DNA of 64,000 nt, from positions 1-64,000 of the forward strand of contig JAGAXF010000038.1 of NCBI GenBank assembly GCA_017941085.1, given 5' to 3'. Position numbers and translations under genes: made by a program. The DNA comes from Bacillota bacterium. GTDB lineage: Bacteria > Bacillota > Clostridia > Peptostreptococcales > Anaerovoracaceae. Each line of letters starts with the position of its first letter. Within the stretch, counting starts at the first letter, position 1. A model generated the notes under the pieces. It was given only the letters and a program-made list of their open reading frames with translations. It did not search any database and was not told the origin of the DNA. Positions 34,401 to 43,143 of the stretch are shown here, one piece after another.

Positions 34401-35339
34401 ATGATAGCAGGTATTATTGCAGGTATAACATGGGCCATAGAGACAATTGTATTAGGAGTGGCTCTTGCCATGAGTCCTTTTGTAAGTACGGAGCAGGCTG
34501 TTATGTTGGCTCCCTTTGCGAGTACTTTTTTGCATGACTCCTTTTCAGCCATATGGTCATGTGTGTATAACGGGGCAAGGGGAAACCTGCCTAATGTAAT
34601 CAAAGCCTTAAAAACCCGTAGCGGCAGGTTTGTTGCTTTGGCAGCGGTAATTGGTGGACCTGTTGGAATGACAGGATATGTACTCTCTGTTGCCAATATG
34701 GGGGCGTCAATTGGTGCTGTTGCCAGTGCTATTTTTCCTGCTATTGGTGCGGTACTGGCATACTTTTTCCTAAAGGAAAAGATGCAGTGGTACAGATGGG
34801 TATTCCTTATTATCAGTTTGCTGGGGGTTTATGGATTAAGTTATTCGCCGGAAATCAATATAACGAACTTCTGGCTAGGCTTTGCCGGCACCCTTATGTG
34901 CGCCTTTGGATGGGGAATTGAAGCCGTAATCATTGCCAAAAGTGTGCAAGATGATTCTGTTACGGATGAGATAGCTCTTCAAATTAGACAGACCACATCG
35001 GCCATTGTATATGGTGTTGTTCTACTTCCCATTTTAAAGGGTTGGGGTTTTACCCTATCTTTATTCTCGGGAACAGGTACCCTTATTCCTATTATTGCAG
35101 CTGCTGCACTGTTTGCAACGGTGTCATATCTTTTCTACTACAAGGCCATCTCACAAATAGGAGCATCAAAGGCCATGGCTCTGAATATTACCTATTCCGC
35201 CTGGGCAGTTGTAATTGGAATTATCGTTTTGAGAGATATGTCCTTACTGAACCCCGTTACAATAATCTGTACGGTAGTGGTTCTGGTCTTCGCTATTCTG
35301 GCAGGGGCCGACTATAAGGAACTCATAAAGAAGGAATAG
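34401..35339 (+). CDS. licB: Choline permease LicB-like (DMT/EamA family)
   Basis: A 312-residue transporter with ten hydrophobic helices in two EamA-like halves (about 1-140 and 150-310). GIIAGITWAIETIVLGVALA at the N-terminus and AFGWGIEAVIIAKSVQDD midway mark the two repeats. LicB imports choline in Streptococcus and Haemophilus. Its place directly after LicC and LicA supports the same substrate here. TAGGAGGA ribosome site. Last gene of the operon. Confidence 0.87.
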   Translation: MIAGIIAGITWAIETIVLGVALAMSPFVSTEQAVMLAPFASTFLHDSFSAIWSCVYNGARGNLPNVIKALKTRSGRFVALAAVIGGPVGMTGYVLSVANMGASIGAVASAIFPAIGAVLAYFFLKEKMQWYRWVFLIISLLGVYGLSYSPEINITNFWLGFAGTLMCAFGWGIEAVIIAKSVQDDSVTDEIALQIRQTTSAIVYGVVLLPILKGWGFTLSLFSGTGTLIPIIAAAALFATVSYLFYYKAISQIGASKAMALNITYSAWAVVIGIIVLRDMSLLNPVTIICTVVVLVFAILAGADYKELIKKE

Positions 35340-35361
35340 GGTAGAAATATTAGACTTAATC

Positions 35362-35766
35362 TTAGCTGGCGGAAACCCAGTCCTCCAAATTAAGGCTAGG
35401 GACTCTAGAAAACTCGGAGGTATTGTGGGTTACTATAGAGAATCCTGTAGAAAGGCCTTGAGATGCAATAAGTAAATCATAAGGACCTATGGGCAACCCT
35501 TGGCTTTCAAGGGTTGCTCTTATTTGTCCGGAAATAAGAGCGTCCTTTTCTGTAAAGGGCAGGATGTTAAAGGCGGAGAGAAAAAGAAGCATATTTAGAC
35601 GGTTTTGCTCCTTCCATTTACTCTTGGCTGCGCCGTATTCCAGCTCACCAACGGTAATTGAAGAAATGTAAATATCCCTAGGATTGACTGTCAAAAGCTT
35701 TTTCCTAAGGTTTGGGTAAATATCCTTCATGGCGTAGATGCAAATATTTGTATCAAGGATATACAT
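35362..35766 (-). CDS. vapC: VapC-type PIN-domain ribonuclease toxin
   Basis: A 134-residue PIN-domain protein. The acidic site is Asp5 (YILDTNICIY), Glu41 (VGELEYG) and Asp97 (GPYDLLIA). The usual fourth acidic position reads THNTSEF, with Asn, as in many active VapC proteins. VapC toxins cleave tRNA or rRNA. The start lies 2 bases after the antitoxin stop, the normal operon form. It converges on the licB gene. Confidence 0.93.
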   Translation of the reverse strand: MYILDTNICIYAMKDIYPNLRKKLLTVNPRDIYISSITVGELEYGAAKSKWKEQNRLNMLLFLSAFNILPFTEKDALISGQIRATLESQGLPIGPYDLLIASQGLSTGFSIVTHNTSEFSRVPSLNLEDWVSAS

Positions 35767-35768
35767 GA

Positions 35769-36005
35769 TTAAAGGTCCTCGCGTTTTTCAATGGCCGTCC
35801 AATCGGGCCTCTTAAAATCATCAAAGGCATCATCAGAGAATGAACCTATTGATGCTTTAATTGGATACCAAGGATCATCGGTAGGAAAGAGAATAAGTAC
35901 ATCCCCAAATTTATGGATGTAGAATTCGGATTTGTCCGTTTGAGACTCCTTTGGTATACGTATGGCTTGGCTGTTTCCGCTTTTAAATACTTTAGCCTTT
36001 AGCAT
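35769..36005 (-). CDS. vapB: VapB-type antitoxin (AbrB-like)
   Basis: A 78-residue antitoxin. Residues 1-45 form an AbrB/MazE swapped-hairpin DNA-binding domain (LKAKVFKSGNSQAIRIPKES). The C-terminal part (SFSDDAFDDFKRPDWTAIEK) is the toxin-binding arm. The chosen ATG at 36005 has a proper AAGGAGGG ribosome site; earlier in-frame starts would add 31 unrelated hydrophobic residues. It should repress its own promoter together with VapC. Confidence 0.93.
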   Translation of the reverse strand: MLKAKVFKSGNSQAIRIPKESQTDKSEFYIHKFGDVLILFPTDDPWYPIKASIGSFSDDAFDDFKRPDWTAIEKREDL

Positions 36006-36022
36006 AGAACATCCCTCCTTAT

Positions 36023-36061
36023 GTATATACGTATAGTATATACAAATATAAAAGATGTCAA
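36023..36061 (-). promoter_or_regulatory. vapBC promoter with two palindromic operator sites
   Basis: The 8-bp palindrome GTATATAC occurs at 36023-36030 and 36036-36043. A TTGACA -35 on the minus strand is at 36061-36056. The -10 (TATACT or the overlapping TACTAT) falls within the right-hand palindrome, so binding there would block transcription. Confidence 0.55.
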
Positions 36062-36134
36062 TATGGAAATATTTACCATATTCTATACTGTAGACCAATT
36101 ATTAAGGCTTGTCAATGGCCGCCCCAAAAAATCC

Positions 36135-36163
36135 TTGCGGCTCCGCCAAAAACAAGGTATAAT
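36135..36163 (+). promoter_or_regulatory. rpsU promoter
   Basis: TTGCGG (36135-36140), 17-bp spacer, TATAAT (36158-36163), about 70 bases before rpsU. Confidence 0.65.
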
Positions 36164-36236
36164 AGCCTTTGCTGAAGCTAGTGCTGTTCACTGCTTGTAA
36201 TTTCAATATTTCAAGAAGGCAGGAGGTGAGACGAGA

Positions 36237-36416
36237 ATGGCACAGGTAATTGTAAGAGAAAACGAAAGCTTGGAAAGTGCTCTTAAGAGATTCAAGAGAT
36301 CATGCGCCAGAGACGGCGTTATGGCTGAGGTCAGAAAGAGAGAGCATTACGAAAAGCCCAGTGTAAAGAGAAAGAAAAAATCTGAGGCAGCCAGAAAGAA
36401 AGCCAGAAGGTATTAA
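36237..36416 (+). CDS. rpsU: 30S ribosomal protein S21
   Basis: A 59-residue basic protein, the normal size for S21. It starts [20 protein letters not shown], contains [20 protein letters not shown] and ends in a Lys/Arg-rich tail ([14 protein letters not shown]). S21 binds the 30S platform near the anti-SD end of 16S rRNA. AGGAGGTGAG is an excellent ribosome site. yqeY starts 1 base after the stop, the arrangement seen across Firmicutes. Confidence 0.97.
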   Translation: MAQVIVRENESLESALKRFKRSCARDGVMAEVRKREHYEKPSVKRKKKSEAARKKARRY

Positions 36417-36417
36417 T

Positions 36418-36864
36418 ATGGGCCTTAAAGAGAAGCTAATGGAGGATTTCAAGCAGTCCATGAAGGACCACGATGAAATCGCCAAAAATACAATAAATCT
36501 TGCTCGTGCAGCCATCAAGCAGTACGAGGTGGATAACCGCGAAGAATTGGATGAAGCCGGAATCATCTCCATTCTGCAGAAGCAGGTTAAGATGAGAACC
36601 GACGCTCTTGCCGATTTTGAAAAAGCAGGAAGAACAGACATGCTGGAGGCATACAAGGCAGAAATAGAAGTGCTTAAAAAGTACCTGCCTGAGCAAATGA
36701 GCCCTGAGAAAATCAAGGAACAGGTTGCTGAAATAGCTTCCCAAATGGGAATATCCGGCGGCAAAGAAAACATGGGTAAGCTCATGGGAGCCGTTATGGG
36801 TAAGCTCAAGGGCCAGGCTGATGGAAATGCAGTTAGACAGGCTGTTACCGAGTTTCTTGGGTAA
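36418..36864 (+). CDS. yqeY: GatB/YqeY domain protein
   Basis: A 148-residue YqeY protein. Family features are a helical N-half (MGLKEKLMEDFKQSMKDHDE) and a C-half with KYLPEQMSPEKIKEQVAEIA and MGKLMGAVMGKLKGQADG, like the tail domain of GatB. The tail domain binds tRNA in GatB; the role of the free protein is not settled. Full length. It follows rpsU directly, its usual partner. Confidence 0.94.
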   Translation: MGLKEKLMEDFKQSMKDHDEIAKNTINLARAAIKQYEVDNREELDEAGIISILQKQVKMRTDALADFEKAGRTDMLEAYKAEIEVLKKYLPEQMSPEKIKEQVAEIASQMGISGGKENMGKLMGAVMGKLKGQADGNAVRQAVTEFLG

Positions 36865-36882
36865 ATAAATCTAAACATAATG

Positions 36883-36909
36883 GGACAGTCTAGATGAGGC
36901 TGTCCTTTT
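36883..36909 (+). terminator. Terminator or attenuator between yqeY and phoH
   Basis: GGACAG (36883-36888) pairs with CTGTCC (36900-36905), followed by TTTTA. It may set rpsU-yqeY levels above those of the following genes. Confidence 0.65.
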
Positions 36910-36927
36910 AATTATTTGGAGGCATAA

Positions 36928-37914
36928 TTGCAAGAAGAATTCAAGAAAATAACAATAGATGACAATATAGACAGAAGGGAACTCTTTGGAAACCTGGACG
37001 CCAACCTGAATCTAATAAGCGAGGCCACGGGAACAGAAATCTTCCAAAGGGACAACGACCTTCTTATTCGACCAAAGTCAGAAGCCGAAAGTGGTTCAAG
37101 TGATGAGGCTGCCAAAATCCTGGGAGAGCTTATGGACATTCTTAAGTCCGGAGAGTCTTTGGATTCTCAAAAGGTAAGCTATGTCATTTCCCTGGCCAGA
37201 GAAGGTAAATCCTATAGAGAAAGCGACATCAGTAAGGACATCATAGGTTTCACTACCAAGGGTAAACCCATTAAGCCCAAAACCATAGGCCAGAGAACCT
37301 ATGTAAAGGCAATTTCAAACAGTGGCATTACCTTTGGTATTGGTCCTGCAGGAACGGGGAAAACCTATCTTGCTGTAGCTATGGCCATTGGCGCCTACAA
37401 GAGGAAGGAAGTTGAAAAGATCATCCTTAGCCGTCCTGCCGTTGAAGCAGGGGAGCGTTTGGGATTTCTTCCGGGGGATCTTCAGGATAAGGTGGATCCT
37501 TACCTTAGACCCCTTTATGATGCTCTCTATGATTTAATTGGTCGGGACAATACCCTTCGTCTTAAGGAGAAGGAAATAATAGAGATCGTTCCTCTGGCAT
37601 ATATGAGGGGTCGGACTCTTAACAATGCCTTTATAATCCTGGATGAAGCTCAGAATACCACCAGGGAACAAATGAAGATGTTCCTAACTCGTATGGGCTT
37701 TGGCTCCAAGGTGGTGGTAACCGGCGACGTTACCCAAATTGACCTTCCCGACGGCAAAAAGAGCGGATTGGTGGAGGCGGAGAAAATCCTAAAGAAGGTA
37801 GAAGGGATCGAGTTCTGCTATCTTAGGGATGTGGACGTTATCCGCCATGAGCTGGTAAAGAAAATAATCAACGCCTATGACAGATATTACGATAGGCATA
37901 ATGATAAAAAATAA
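36928..37914 (+). CDS. phoH: PhoH-family ATPase
   Basis: A 328-residue PhoH/YbeZ protein. The Walker A motif is GPAGTGKTY (139-147) and Walker B IILDEAQNTTREQMKMFL; VVTGDVTQIDLP is the sensor region. The N-terminal 100 residues are the usual YbeZ leader. PhoH proteins are NTPases linked to RNA metabolism and work with YbeY, coded next. The start codon is TTG at 36928, chosen because GGAGG lies 6 bases before it and no ATG is suitably placed. Confidence 0.93.
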   Translation: MQEEFKKITIDDNIDRRELFGNLDANLNLISEATGTEIFQRDNDLLIRPKSEAESGSSDEAAKILGELMDILKSGESLDSQKVSYVISLAREGKSYRESDISKDIIGFTTKGKPIKPKTIGQRTYVKAISNSGITFGIGPAGTGKTYLAVAMAIGAYKRKEVEKIILSRPAVEAGERLGFLPGDLQDKVDPYLRPLYDALYDLIGRDNTLRLKEKEIIEIVPLAYMRGRTLNNAFIILDEAQNTTREQMKMFLTRMGFGSKVVVTGDVTQIDLPDGKKSGLVEAEKILKKVEGIEFCYLRDVDVIRHELVKKIINAYDRYYDRHNDKK

Positions 37915-37977
37915 TGCCCTGGGGCGGCTGCCCCAACCTGGGCAAATGAAAACCTTTGGAAATTAAGAGGAGAAAAA

Positions 37978-38451
37978 ATGACTATATTTTTTGAAGACGG
38001 CTTTGATATGAATAGCAGCATGACCGGCCTTATGGAGCAGGCGGCATCCAAATGTATTGAATTGGAAAACCGCCCGAATCTTGATCCGGAGAGATGCTCA
38101 GTTTCTGTTTCCTTTGCCATGAAGGAGGAGATTCGCCAGCTTAACAAAGCCTACAGAGGAGTGGATAGTCCTACGGATGTTTTGTCATTTCCGCAGTTTA
38201 ACTCCTGGGAAGAGCTTCCTGAGGAAGGGGACATTCTTTTGGGAGACGTGGTGATCTGCGTTGAAATCGCTTTGGAGCAGGCCAGGGAATATGGTCACAG
38301 CCAGGAAAGGGAACTCCTCTATCTATTCACCCACAGCATCCTTCATCTACTGGGATACGACCATATGAAGGATGATGAAAAGAAAATCATGAGAGAAAAG
38401 GAAGAGCAGGTTATGGCGGAGCTGGGGCTTCCGGAACCGGAGAGGAATTAA
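37978..38451 (+). CDS. ybeY: rRNA maturation endoribonuclease YbeY
   Basis: A 157-residue metal-dependent RNase. The zinc motif HSILHLLGYDH has His119, His123 and His129. The RGVDSPTDVLSFP segment is the conserved middle. YbeY matures 16S rRNA and takes part in ribosome quality control with PhoH. AAGAGGAG ribosome site. cdd starts 1 base after the stop. Confidence 0.96.
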   Translation: MTIFFEDGFDMNSSMTGLMEQAASKCIELENRPNLDPERCSVSVSFAMKEEIRQLNKAYRGVDSPTDVLSFPQFNSWEELPEEGDILLGDVVICVEIALEQAREYGHSQERELLYLFTHSILHLLGYDHMKDDEKKIMREKEEQVMAELGLPEPERN

Positions 38452-38452
38452 T

Positions 38453-38857
38453 ATGACCAACAAAGAATTATTTCTAGAAGCAAAGAGAGCTATGGAGAAT
38501 GCTTATACGCCTTTCTCCCATTTTAATGTAGGGGCTGCTTTACTTACGGAGGATGGCAAAGTCTACACGGGATGCAATGTGGAGAATTCAACCCTGGGAG
38601 CAACGGTCTGCGCCGAAAGAACTGCATCTGTAAAGGCAGTTTCCGAGGGAAGCCGCGACTTCAAGAAGATTGCCGTGGTTTGCCATGCCGGTGAGGTTAC
38701 ACCCTGCGGTATTTGCCGTCAATTCCTTTATGAGTTTGGACCCAGCATGACTGTTGTCTTTGGTCCTGATGAGGACAATCTCAAGGAGCTCAATATTAAG
38801 GAACTTCTTCCCCTGGGATTCCGCCTGGAAAATGACAAGCATACTATTGGGGAATAG
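38453..38857 (+). CDS. cdd: Cytidine deaminase
   Basis: A 134-residue homotetrameric-type cytidine deaminase. The catalytic zinc site is formed by CAERTA (Cys and Glu) and PCGICRQ (two Cys); TPFSHFNVGAALLTEDGKVY is the N-terminal fold. It salvages cytidine and deoxycytidine to uridine forms. It normally sits between dgkA and era in Firmicutes; dgkA is absent here. Confidence 0.96.
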   Translation: MTNKELFLEAKRAMENAYTPFSHFNVGAALLTEDGKVYTGCNVENSTLGATVCAERTASVKAVSEGSRDFKKIAVVCHAGEVTPCGICRQFLYEFGPSMTVVFGPDEDNLKELNIKELLPLGFRLENDKHTIGE

Positions 38858-38899
38858 TTTATATGAAAAGTTTTGGATAACAGCTTTGGAGAATAGCCA

Positions 38900-39817
38900 A
38901 TGAAATCCGGATTTGTAGGAATTATCGGCCGACCCAATGTGGGGAAATCCACTCTCCTTAACAATATTCTGGGAGAGAAAATTGCCATTACCACAGACAA
39001 GGCCCAAACCACAAGAAACGTAATAAGAGGAATATATACTGACGTAAGCCCGGCAGCTGAAGAAGGTCAGGATACCGGTGTTCAGATTGTATTTGTTGAC
39101 ACCCCGGGAATCCACAAGGCCAAGAACAAGCTGGGTAGCGTCATGACTGCCAGCGCCATAAACACCTTTAAGGAAGTTGATGTGGTGCTGTTTTTGGTGG
39201 ACGGATCTCCGGACAAGGGTAAGGGGGATCTATTTATAACCGAAATGCTAAAGGACCTGGACACTCCCAAATTCCTCCTCATAAACAAAATCGATGAAAT
39301 GGATCCGAAGGAGTTTAAGAAAACCTATGATGCATACGAGGAAATGGGTATCTTTGATAAGATCTTCGGGGTATCGGCTCTAAAGGGAACCCATGTGGAT
39401 CAGGTGATTTCAGCGGTGGCAGAGGAATTGGAGGAAGGCCCCATGTACTTCCCCTCCGACATGATTACGGACCATCCTGAAAGGTTCATCGTCAGCGAGA
39501 TAATTAGAGAAAAGCTTCTCATGTATCTTCAGGAGGAGGTGCCCCACGGAGTTGCGGTGGAAATAGAGAAGTTTAAAGAGAATGAAAACCTGGTGGAAAT
39601 CGGTGCGGTTATCTATTGCGAAAGAAAGACCCACAAGGGAATAATTATTGGTAAACAGGGTAAGAAATTAAAGGGCATAGGAAAGAGCGCCCGCCTTGAA
39701 ATAGAAGCCCTTCTGGGAACAAAGGTGTTCCTGGAGCTATGGGTCAAAGTTAAGGAAAACTGGAGAGACTCGGATATAGCCATATCCAATTTTGGTTATA
39801 ACGACGGTAGGGAATAG
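38900..39817 (+). CDS. era: GTPase Era
   Basis: A 305-residue GTPase. G1 is GRPNVGKST (10-18), G3 VDTPGIHKAKN, G4 NKID. The C-terminal KH domain has IIIGKQGKKLKGIGKSARLE. Era binds the 3' end of 16S rRNA and acts in 30S assembly, fitting the YbeY and PhoH genes before it. The GTPase domain carries a short insert (AAEEGQDTGVQ) before G3. Confidence 0.97.
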   Translation: MKSGFVGIIGRPNVGKSTLLNNILGEKIAITTDKAQTTRNVIRGIYTDVSPAAEEGQDTGVQIVFVDTPGIHKAKNKLGSVMTASAINTFKEVDVVLFLVDGSPDKGKGDLFITEMLKDLDTPKFLLINKIDEMDPKEFKKTYDAYEEMGIFDKIFGVSALKGTHVDQVISAVAEELEEGPMYFPSDMITDHPERFIVSEIIREKLLMYLQEEVPHGVAVEIEKFKENENLVEIGAVIYCERKTHKGIIIGKQGKKLKGIGKSARLEIEALLGTKVFLELWVKVKENWRDSDIAISNFGYNDGRE

Positions 39818-39877
39818 GCCGGACCCAGCAGACGGACGAGATTCAAACTGGGCCGGCACCAGGGAGAAGGACGTAGA

Positions 39878-40669
39878 ATGCAAACGGAAACTGAATGTAT
39901 AGTATTAAGACATGTAAAGACAGCAGCTGGTAGAACCATGCTGCTTGTTTTCAGTCAGAAATACGGGAAAATTAGCATTGGAACCAGCCTTACAGACAAG
40001 AATTCCAAGTCCAAGTCCTCCCTTGCCATTAGACCCTTTACCTACGGAAGGTACGAGCTGTATAAGGGCAGGGAAATATACAACCTAAATGGTGCCGAAA
40101 CGAAGAAGAGTTTTTATTCCTTTGGTGAGGACATAGATAAATACATTGCTGCCTCTGTGGCCCTGGAGCTAACGGAAAAGGTTATAGGGGAGGAGGTTCC
40201 GGAACCTAGAATTTTTTCCCTCCTTTTGGACTATCTAAATAACCTGGAAAAGAGGACCAAGGCCTTTGATACATTGCTTATTGCCTATGAGGTAAAGCTT
40301 CTTGGACTTTTGGGTCAGGCCCCGGTGCTGGATAGATGCACTGTCTGCGGCAAAGCTATGGAGGAAAAGCCCAAGTATTTCAGCATTAAAGAAGGGGGAG
40401 TTATTTGTGAAAATTGCCACACCGATTTTGAAAGAAATATTTCCGAAAAATTCACAGAAAACATACATTCCCAAAGCCCCTTTGGATTGATTTATGCACC
40501 TAAATTTGATATAGTAGATACGTTAAGATATTTTGCGGAAAAGCCCTTTTCCGCCTTTGAAAAAATCGCTCTAAACACACCTACCTCCATGGAATTAAAA
40601 GAGATTTTGAGAGAGTATTTCTCCTATCACCTGGATGTGGGACCGCTAAAAAGCGAGAGCATGATGTAG
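39878..40669 (+). CDS. recO: DNA repair protein RecO
   Basis: A 263-residue RecO. The N-terminal OB fold (ECIVLRHVKTAAGRTMLLVF) is followed by a helical domain and a zinc knuckle (CTVCG then CENCH, about 150-180). RecO loads RecA at gaps together with RecR. The gene follows era, its usual partner in Firmicutes. Confidence 0.94.
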   Translation: MQTETECIVLRHVKTAAGRTMLLVFSQKYGKISIGTSLTDKNSKSKSSLAIRPFTYGRYELYKGREIYNLNGAETKKSFYSFGEDIDKYIAASVALELTEKVIGEEVPEPRIFSLLLDYLNNLEKRTKAFDTLLIAYEVKLLGLLGQAPVLDRCTVCGKAMEEKPKYFSIKEGGVICENCHTDFERNISEKFTENIHSQSPFGLIYAPKFDIVDTLRYFAEKPFSAFEKIALNTPTSMELKEILREYFSYHLDVGPLKSESMM

Positions 40670-40732
40670 ATTATTTCGAAATGCACATGCTGCAATTCCG
40701 TATATAGACATGTATGAATGGAGGAAGCCAAA

Positions 40733-41698
40733 ATGGAAGTAACATTGGAGAAAATCGAATTAGTTAGAGATCGCACCGGTGTCAGCTACAAAGAAGCCAA
40801 GGATGCCCTTGAGGCAGCAGACGGCAGTGTTGTTGATGCCATTATTGCCATTGAGGAATCAGTGGATGGAACAGTGAATACCGTTGGGGGCGTCACCAGA
40901 GAAGCGGCTGCCAAGAAGGATGAGCTGGTCCAGAAGATGAAGGATGTTGTAAAGAAGGGTGGAGTATCCAAGATCAGAATAACCAGAGATGGAGAAACCA
41001 TACTTAACATTCCTCTTATTGCAGGAATCCTGGGAACAGTAGTTGCTCCGTGGGGTATTATTGCAGGTACAGTAGCTGCCTTTGGATTTAAGTGTAAACT
41101 GGAATTCGTAAAGGAAGACGGATCCGTTGTGGATCTTTCCGAAAAGGCCGGAGATGTATATGAAACAGCCAGAGAAAAGGGCACCGGCATCTACGAAGAG
41201 CTTAAGGAAAAAGCTCCTGCCAATATAGACGAGCTTAGAAACAGAGCCCAGGAAGTTTTCAATGACTTTAAAGAAAACGCTCCCGGAACCCTGGATGAAC
41301 TTAAGAACAGAGCCCAGGACACCTTTAATGACCTTAGAGAAAATGCTCCCGGATCCATTGATGAGCTTAAAACCAGAGCTCAGGATACCATAAATGACAT
41401 TAGAGAGAAGGCACCTGATGCAATGGACAACCTTAAGGAAAAGGCTCCCGGAAACTTTGATGAATTCAAGAATAAGTTCGACCAGCTTTGGGAAAAGGGC
41501 GGCGATGCCATCAGCAAAGCAAAGGAAACCGTATCCAAGCCCATAAACAGCTTCAAGGAAGGTGTTCAGGATGTGGGAGATTTTGATTCTGCCATGGAGG
41601 ATGTGGACAGAGAAATGTCTCAGCTGGAAAAGGATCTAATTGAAATGCAGAAGAAGGCTGCAGAAGGTATTAAGGAATTCGAAGACGAAGGAAAATAA
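40733..41698 (+). CDS. DUF4342-like protein with amphipathic 22-residue repeats
   Basis: A 321-residue protein. Residues 1-45 are a UBA-like fold ([20 protein letters not shown]). Residues 70-125 are the DUF4342-type domain with a hydrophobic hairpin ([20 protein letters not shown]). From about 150 it is amphipathic helix: three near-identical 22-residue units ([20 protein letters not shown]) start at 161, 183 and 205, then decay. The ATG at 40733 is chosen because GGAGG sits 8 bases before it; the ATG at 40718 has none. Function unknown; the repeat helix could bind membrane or coat another surface, like apolipoprotein or LEA helices. Confidence 0.8.
   Translation: MEVTLEKIELVRDRTGVSYKEAKDALEAADGSVVDAIIAIEESVDGTVNTVGGVTREAAAKKDELVQKMKDVVKKGGVSKIRITRDGETILNIPLIAGILGTVVAPWGIIAGTVAAFGFKCKLEFVKEDGSVVDLSEKAGDVYETAREKGTGIYEELKEKAPANIDELRNRAQEVFNDFKENAPGTLDELKNRAQDTFNDLRENAPGSIDELKTRAQDTINDIREKAPDAMDNLKEKAPGNFDEFKNKFDQLWEKGGDAISKAKETVSKPINSFKEGVQDVGDFDSAMEDVDREMSQLEKDLIEMQKKAAEGIKEFEDEGK
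41213..41410 (+). repeat. Three tandem 66-bp units inside the DUF4342-like gene
   Basis: Units at 41213-41278, 41279-41344 and 41345-41410 each code for AP-x4-DEL-x-x-RAQ-x3-ND-x-x-E. A decayed fourth copy follows ([20 protein letters not shown]). Repeat number could vary between strains. Confidence 0.85.
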
Positions 41699-41703
41699 GA
41701 AGT

Positions 41704-43116
41704 ATGTCAGAAGCTAAAGCTACAATGGAAAAAATAGTTGGATTGGCAAAGAACCGGGGATTTATTTTCCCTGGTTCTGAAATTTATGGAGGACTTGCCA
41801 ATACATGGGACTACGGTCCCCTGGGTGTGGAGTTTAAGAACAACGTTAAAAGAGCCTGGTGGAAGAAGTTTGTCCAGGAATCTCCCTACAACGTTGGACT
41901 GGACGCCGCTATTCTTATGAACCCTAGAACCTGGGAGGCCTCCGGCCATATTGGCAACTTTGCCGATCCTTTAATTGACTGCCGTGAATGTAAGGCCAGA
42001 TTTAGGGCGGACAAGTTAATCGAAGAGTTCCAGCAGGAGAAGGGCATGGAACCGGAGAATGTGGACGGTTGGTCCACAGAGAAACTGGAAGCCTATATCA
42101 AGGACAATGGCGTAACCTGTCCTGAATGCGGCAAATCCAATTTCACCGGCATCAGATATTTTAATTTGATGTTTAAAACCTTCCAGGGAGTTACCGAGGA
42201 TTCGGCGGCGGAGATTTATCTCAGACCGGAAACGGCTCAGGGTATTTTTGTAAACTTTAAAAATGTCCAGAGAACCAGCCGTAAGAAGATTCCCTTTGGA
42301 ATTGCTCAGATAGGTAAGTCCTTTAGAAACGAAATAACCCCCGGTAACTTCACCTTCAGAACCAGAGAGTTTGAGCAGATGGAATTGGAATTCTTCTGCA
42401 AGCCCGGTGAAGATATTGAGTGGTTCAATTACTGGAGGGATTACTGCAGGAATTTCCTGGAGAGCCTGGGCATGAACATGGATCACATTAGACTTCGTGA
42501 CCATGAGCAGGAGGAACTTTCTCACTACAGCAATGCCACCACAGATATTGAATATCTATTCCCCTTTGGTTGGGGCGAACTATGGGGTATTGCTGACAGA
42601 ACCAATTTTGACCTAAGTCAGCACGCGGAGTTTTCCGGTGAAGATATGAACTACTTTGATCAGGAAAGCGGGGAGAGGTTCATTCCTTATGTAATCGAGC
42701 CTTCTCTTGGTGCAGACAGAGTGGCTTTGGCATTTTTAATTGACGCCTACGATGAAGAAGAATTAACCAAGGGAGATGGTTCCAAGGATGTAAGAACCGT
42801 GCTCCATCTTCATCCGGCTTTGGCACCCTTTAAGGCTGCAGTTCTTCCTCTATCAAAGAAGCAGGAACTTATGGATGTGGCTGAGCCCATCTATCAGGAA
42901 CTGGCAAAATACTTCCCGGTGGACTACGACATTACCGGAGCCATCGGTAAGCGCTACAGAAGAGAGGATGAAATTGGAACTCCCTTTTGCATCTGTGTTG
43001 ACTTTGATAGCCTAGAAGACAAGTGCGTAACCATTCGTGACAGAGACACGATGGATCAGGTAAGAATACCAATAGATGAAGTTCGCTCCTATATTGAGGA
43101 GAGAATCCAGTTTTAG
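41704..43116 (+). CDS. glyS: Glycyl-tRNA synthetase (single-chain class II)
   Basis: A 470-residue dimeric glycyl-tRNA synthetase of the archaeal/Gram-positive type. Motif 1 region is [20 protein letters not shown], motif 2 [20 protein letters not shown], motif 3 [11 protein letters not shown] CxxC-type metal knuckle (CRECKA, CPECGK) is inserted near 95-145, as in many Clostridia. The start lies 5 bases after the preceding gene, within the recO-to-ppdK run. Confidence 0.95.
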   Translation: MSEAKATMEKIVGLAKNRGFIFPGSEIYGGLANTWDYGPLGVEFKNNVKRAWWKKFVQESPYNVGLDAAILMNPRTWEASGHIGNFADPLIDCRECKARFRADKLIEEFQQEKGMEPENVDGWSTEKLEAYIKDNGVTCPECGKSNFTGIRYFNLMFKTFQGVTEDSAAEIYLRPETAQGIFVNFKNVQRTSRKKIPFGIAQIGKSFRNEITPGNFTFRTREFEQMELEFFCKPGEDIEWFNYWRDYCRNFLESLGMNMDHIRLRDHEQEELSHYSNATTDIEYLFPFGWGELWGIADRTNFDLSQHAEFSGEDMNYFDQESGERFIPYVIEPSLGADRVALAFLIDAYDEEELTKGDGSKDVRTVLHLHPALAPFKAAVLPLSKKQELMDVAEPIYQELAKYFPVDYDITGAIGKRYRREDEIGTPFCICVDFDSLEDKCVTIRDRDTMDQVRIPIDEVRSYIEERIQF

Positions 43117-43143
43117 TTATTTTAGGAGAGAGAGGAAAAGTTT

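Noticed and set aside
36300-36878. 192-codon open frame on the minus strand
   Set aside because: It lies entirely against rpsU and yqeY, which have clear family matches and ribosome sites. It is a composition shadow without its own SD or family features.
41690-41704. T-box or other leader before glyS
   Set aside because: The gap to the preceding gene is only 5 bases, so no leader RNA can fit.
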